Shown here: one piece after another, positions 62,217 through 64,000 of the stretch | Layout: each line of letters opens with the position of its first letter | Position numbering within the stretch: the stretch's first letter is position 1 | DNA from: Ignavibacteria bacterium | GTDB lineage: Bacteria > Bacteroidota > Ignavibacteria > Tepidaquicellales > Tepidaquicellaceae | NCBI GenBank assembly: GCA_016709315.1 | Contig: JADJMZ010000005.1 | Location: 1 to 64,000 of the forward strand | Direction: 5' to 3' | Length of the DNA stretch: 64,000 bases | Translations under genes and position numbers: made by a program | The notes under the pieces: generated by a model | Seen by the model: only the letters and a program-made list of their open reading frames with translations | Told to the model about the DNA's origin: nothing | The model's database searches: none

Positions 62217-63560
62217 TCAGTTAATACCAAGATTCTTAATTTTCCTGTAAAAAGTCCTTTCATTCATATTCAGATTTTTAGCGGCCAGGATTTTACTTCC
62301 GTTTGCATCCTGAATTGCTTTTAATATGATATCTTTTTCTATTTCGTCTTTTATTTCCGAAATGGAAGTTGTCTTTGCGGTTTCCTGAGACAGAAATCTA
62401 ATATCATCAGGAATATCTATTGAATCTATTATCTCTGCTTTTGACATTAAAACACTTCTGCGAATTATATTTCTGAGTTCTCTTACATTTCCATTCCAGG
62501 AATGTGACATCAATTTATCCATTACCTTAACGGAAACGCCTTTGACGTTTCTATTCAGTTCTTTATTACTGTCATTTATGAAATGTTCAACAAATAAACT
62601 GATATCTTCTTTTCTTTCTCTTAAAGGAGGAAGCTCCAGCACAAATTCATTTAATCTGTAATACAGATCCTGTCTGAATCTCTTGCTGTTTACTGCATCG
62701 GCTAACTTAATATTTGTAGCTGCAATTATCCTTATATCCAATGATATGGATTTCTTAGCGCCAAGTCTTGTGACTTTTCTTTCCTGCAAAACTCTCAGCA
62801 GTTTTATCTGATTTGCTTCCGAAAGATTTGTAATTTCATCAAGAAAAATTGTACCTTCATTTGCAAGTTCAAATTTACCTTCCTTTGCATTTTTTGCATC
62901 TGTAAAAGCTCCTTTTTCATGTCCAAACAATTCGCTCTCAATAAGCGATTCCGGGATAGCTCCGCAATCTACTGCAATAAAATGTTTATGTTTTCTGTCA
63001 CCTGCGCTGTGTATCATACATGCGATTACTTCTTTCCCGGTTCCGCTTTCGCCTTCTATTAAAACGCTTAAATTAGTTGGTGCTACTAAATTTACCTGCT
63101 CAAAAACCTTTTGCATTGCTTCGGATTTTCCTATAACATTACCATGTCTGTAATTTTCATCCAGTTTTTTTCTAAGTATATTGACTTCCTGACTCAGATA
63201 TTTCATTTCCAGCGCTTTCCTGATCGAAATAATAATTGCTTCATTATCAAATGGCTTTGTAATGAAATCATGAGCGCCTTGCTTAATTGCCTCAACGGCG
63301 GTTGTTATTTCACCAAAAGCCGTAAGCATTATTACCGGCAATGTTTTGTTACTCAGTTTGACCTTTCTTAATATCTCGAGACCATTCATGCCGGGAAGCC
63401 GCAGATCCAGAATGACCAGATCGTAAAAGTTATTTTTTACTTCTTCAAGCGCTGCAATTCCGTCCCCAACTGCATTACATTCAAAACCGGACTCTTCTAA
63501 AAGTTCGGTTAAAGTAAAACGCATGACTTCATTATCGTCAACTATTAATATTCTTTCCAT
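62217..63560 (-). CDS. NtrC-family sigma-54-dependent response regulator
   Basis: The 447 aa product has a receiver domain (residues 1-120; Asp52 in the LDLRLPG motif is the phosphate acceptor), a sigma-54 interaction AAA+ domain (P-loop GESGTGKE at 170-177, GAFTDA loop at 217-222, Walker B GTIFLDEI at 236-243), and a Fis-type helix-turn-helix at the end (ILAAKNLNMNERTFYRKIK). The sigma-54-contact loop usually reads GAFTGA; here G is replaced by D (GAFTDA), a change also seen in other family members. It lies 8 bp from the histidine kinase gene upstream, so they form a two-component system. Confidence 0.95.
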   Translation of the reverse strand: MERILIVDDNEVMRFTLTELLEESGFECNAVGDGIAALEEVKNNFYDLVILDLRLPGMNGLEILRKVKLSNKTLPVIMLTAFGEITTAVEAIKQGAHDFITKPFDNEAIIISIRKALEMKYLSQEVNILRKKLDENYRHGNVIGKSEAMQKVFEQVNLVAPTNLSVLIEGESGTGKEVIACMIHSAGDRKHKHFIAVDCGAIPESLIESELFGHEKGAFTDAKNAKEGKFELANEGTIFLDEITNLSEANQIKLLRVLQERKVTRLGAKKSISLDIRIIAATNIKLADAVNSKRFRQDLYYRLNEFVLELPPLRERKEDISLFVEHFINDSNKELNRNVKGVSVKVMDKLMSHSWNGNVRELRNIIRRSVLMSKAEIIDSIDIPDDIRFLSQETAKTTSISEIKDEIEKDIILKAIQDANGSKILAAKNLNMNERTFYRKIKNLGIN

Positions 63561-63567
63561 TTTTTAA

Positions 63568-64000
63568 TTAATTAATTTCAACCGGCAGCTGGATATGTAT
63601 TGTTGTTCCCCTGCCGACTTTGCTTTCTATTTTTAACTTGCCTTTGTGAAGTAATATTGTCTGATAGGACAATCCCATCCCCAATCCGACTCCGTCATCC
63701 TTTGTAGTAAAAAACGGTTCAAGAATTTTATCTAAATTATCTTCTGATATGCCAATACCAGTATCTGAGATATCAATTTCAATTTCTTTATTGACTTTGT
63801 CTTCCTTTACATTTACAGTCAGAATTCCGCCTTCTTCCATTGATTCAATAGAATTTAAAATAAAATCCATGAATGCATTTTCAAATCTTAACTTATCCAG
63901 ATACAGAATACTTAAATCGCCCGGTATGTCTTTGATTATTTTAATGGCATTAATATCGCATTTGCCCTCTATATTTTCAAGAACATTACTCAGCATTTCC
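63568..64000 (-). CDS. Sensor histidine kinase, C-terminal part only
   Basis: The gene runs past the window edge; the ATG at 63996 is only the first in-window Met. The visible HATPase_c domain has the N box (FENAFMDFILNSIESM), G1 (DTGIGI), F box (EPFFTTK) and G2 (GLGMGLS) of NtrB-like kinases, and ends IHIQLPVEIN. The gene is just upstream (7 bp) of an NtrC-type regulator and so likely phosphorylates it. The sensor domain and the catalytic histidine lie outside the window. Confidence 0.9.
   Translation of the reverse strand, partial: EMLSNVLENIEGKCDINAIKIIKDIPGDLSILYLDKLRFENAFMDFILNSIESMEEGGILTVNVKEDKVNKEIEIDISDTGIGISEDNLDKILEPFFTTKDDGVGLGMGLSYQTILLHKGKLKIESKVGRGTTIHIQLPVEIN

Overview
The window is AT-rich chromosomal DNA from a member of the Ignavibacteria or a close relative in the Bacteroidota/Chlorobi lineage. 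The main evidence is a set of exported proteins that end in the type IX secretion (T9SS) sorting domain with the NYPNPFNP signature, together with beta-helix proteins ending in a dockerin-like tail, A-rich leaders with few Shine-Dalgarno sites, and several TTG/GTG starts. No rRNA, tRNA, CRISPR array, prophage or plasmid gene was found.

Layout. 1-3860: two T9SS surface proteins (an FG-GAP/Ig protein cut by the window edge and a Ycf48/BNR-like propeller). 3981-6206: a large helical protein of unknown family, divergent from a DUF2780-like lipoprotein. 6325-15225: a sulfatase region with two 770-785 aa cytoplasmic-type arylsulfatases, two outer-membrane barrel candidates, a DUF502 membrane protein and a BASS-like transporter. 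15438-20002: a 26-unit heptamer array abutting a cyclase-ATPase-TPR regulator, then an ECF sigma factor with a membrane partner. 20171-24600: a UvrD-like helicase, an Omp85-type barrel, and a REP-associated tyrosine transposase (RAYT) set among its own palindromes. 24973-35562: two beta-helix proteins with near-identical 3' ends, a frameshifted T9SS propeller gene, and a T9SS protein with a CXXCH haem motif. 35597-41396: YqgE, a sugar-nucleotide reductase-like SDR, the glyoxylate shunt pair aceB-aceA, and a periplasmic thioredoxin-like protein. 42146-46041: small membrane and exported proteins plus a second member of the unknown helical family. 46322-49886: cyanophycin synthetase and cyanophycinase. 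50260-52712: DUF1460, plsY and the N-terminal half of a split transketolase. 52783-55304: a GNAT enzyme, then an ECF sigma, membrane-anchored partner and CpxP-like operon. 55799-60534: ileS, a DksA-like gene and lspA. 60599-64000: ferredoxin, two doubtful small ORFs, and an NtrC-type regulator with its histidine kinase, which runs off the window.

The most unusual content lies between the genes. Three insertions (21993-22288, 32642-32937, 41603-41928) share terminal inverted repeats and are flanked by 11-bp direct repeats, but they carry two unrelated palindromic interiors; they look like a non-autonomous mobile element family with exchangeable cargo. The RAYT locus has four head-to-tail palindromic units upstream, inverted units downstream, and a 188-bp tandem duplication of the gene's own 3' end. 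Short 7- or 8-bp tandem arrays sit at gene boundaries; one reaches the start codon of the cyclase regulator and another contains its stop codon, which suggests length-variable control.

All functional calls come from reading the sequence, without database searches. Domain names marked '-like' are by recognition only.
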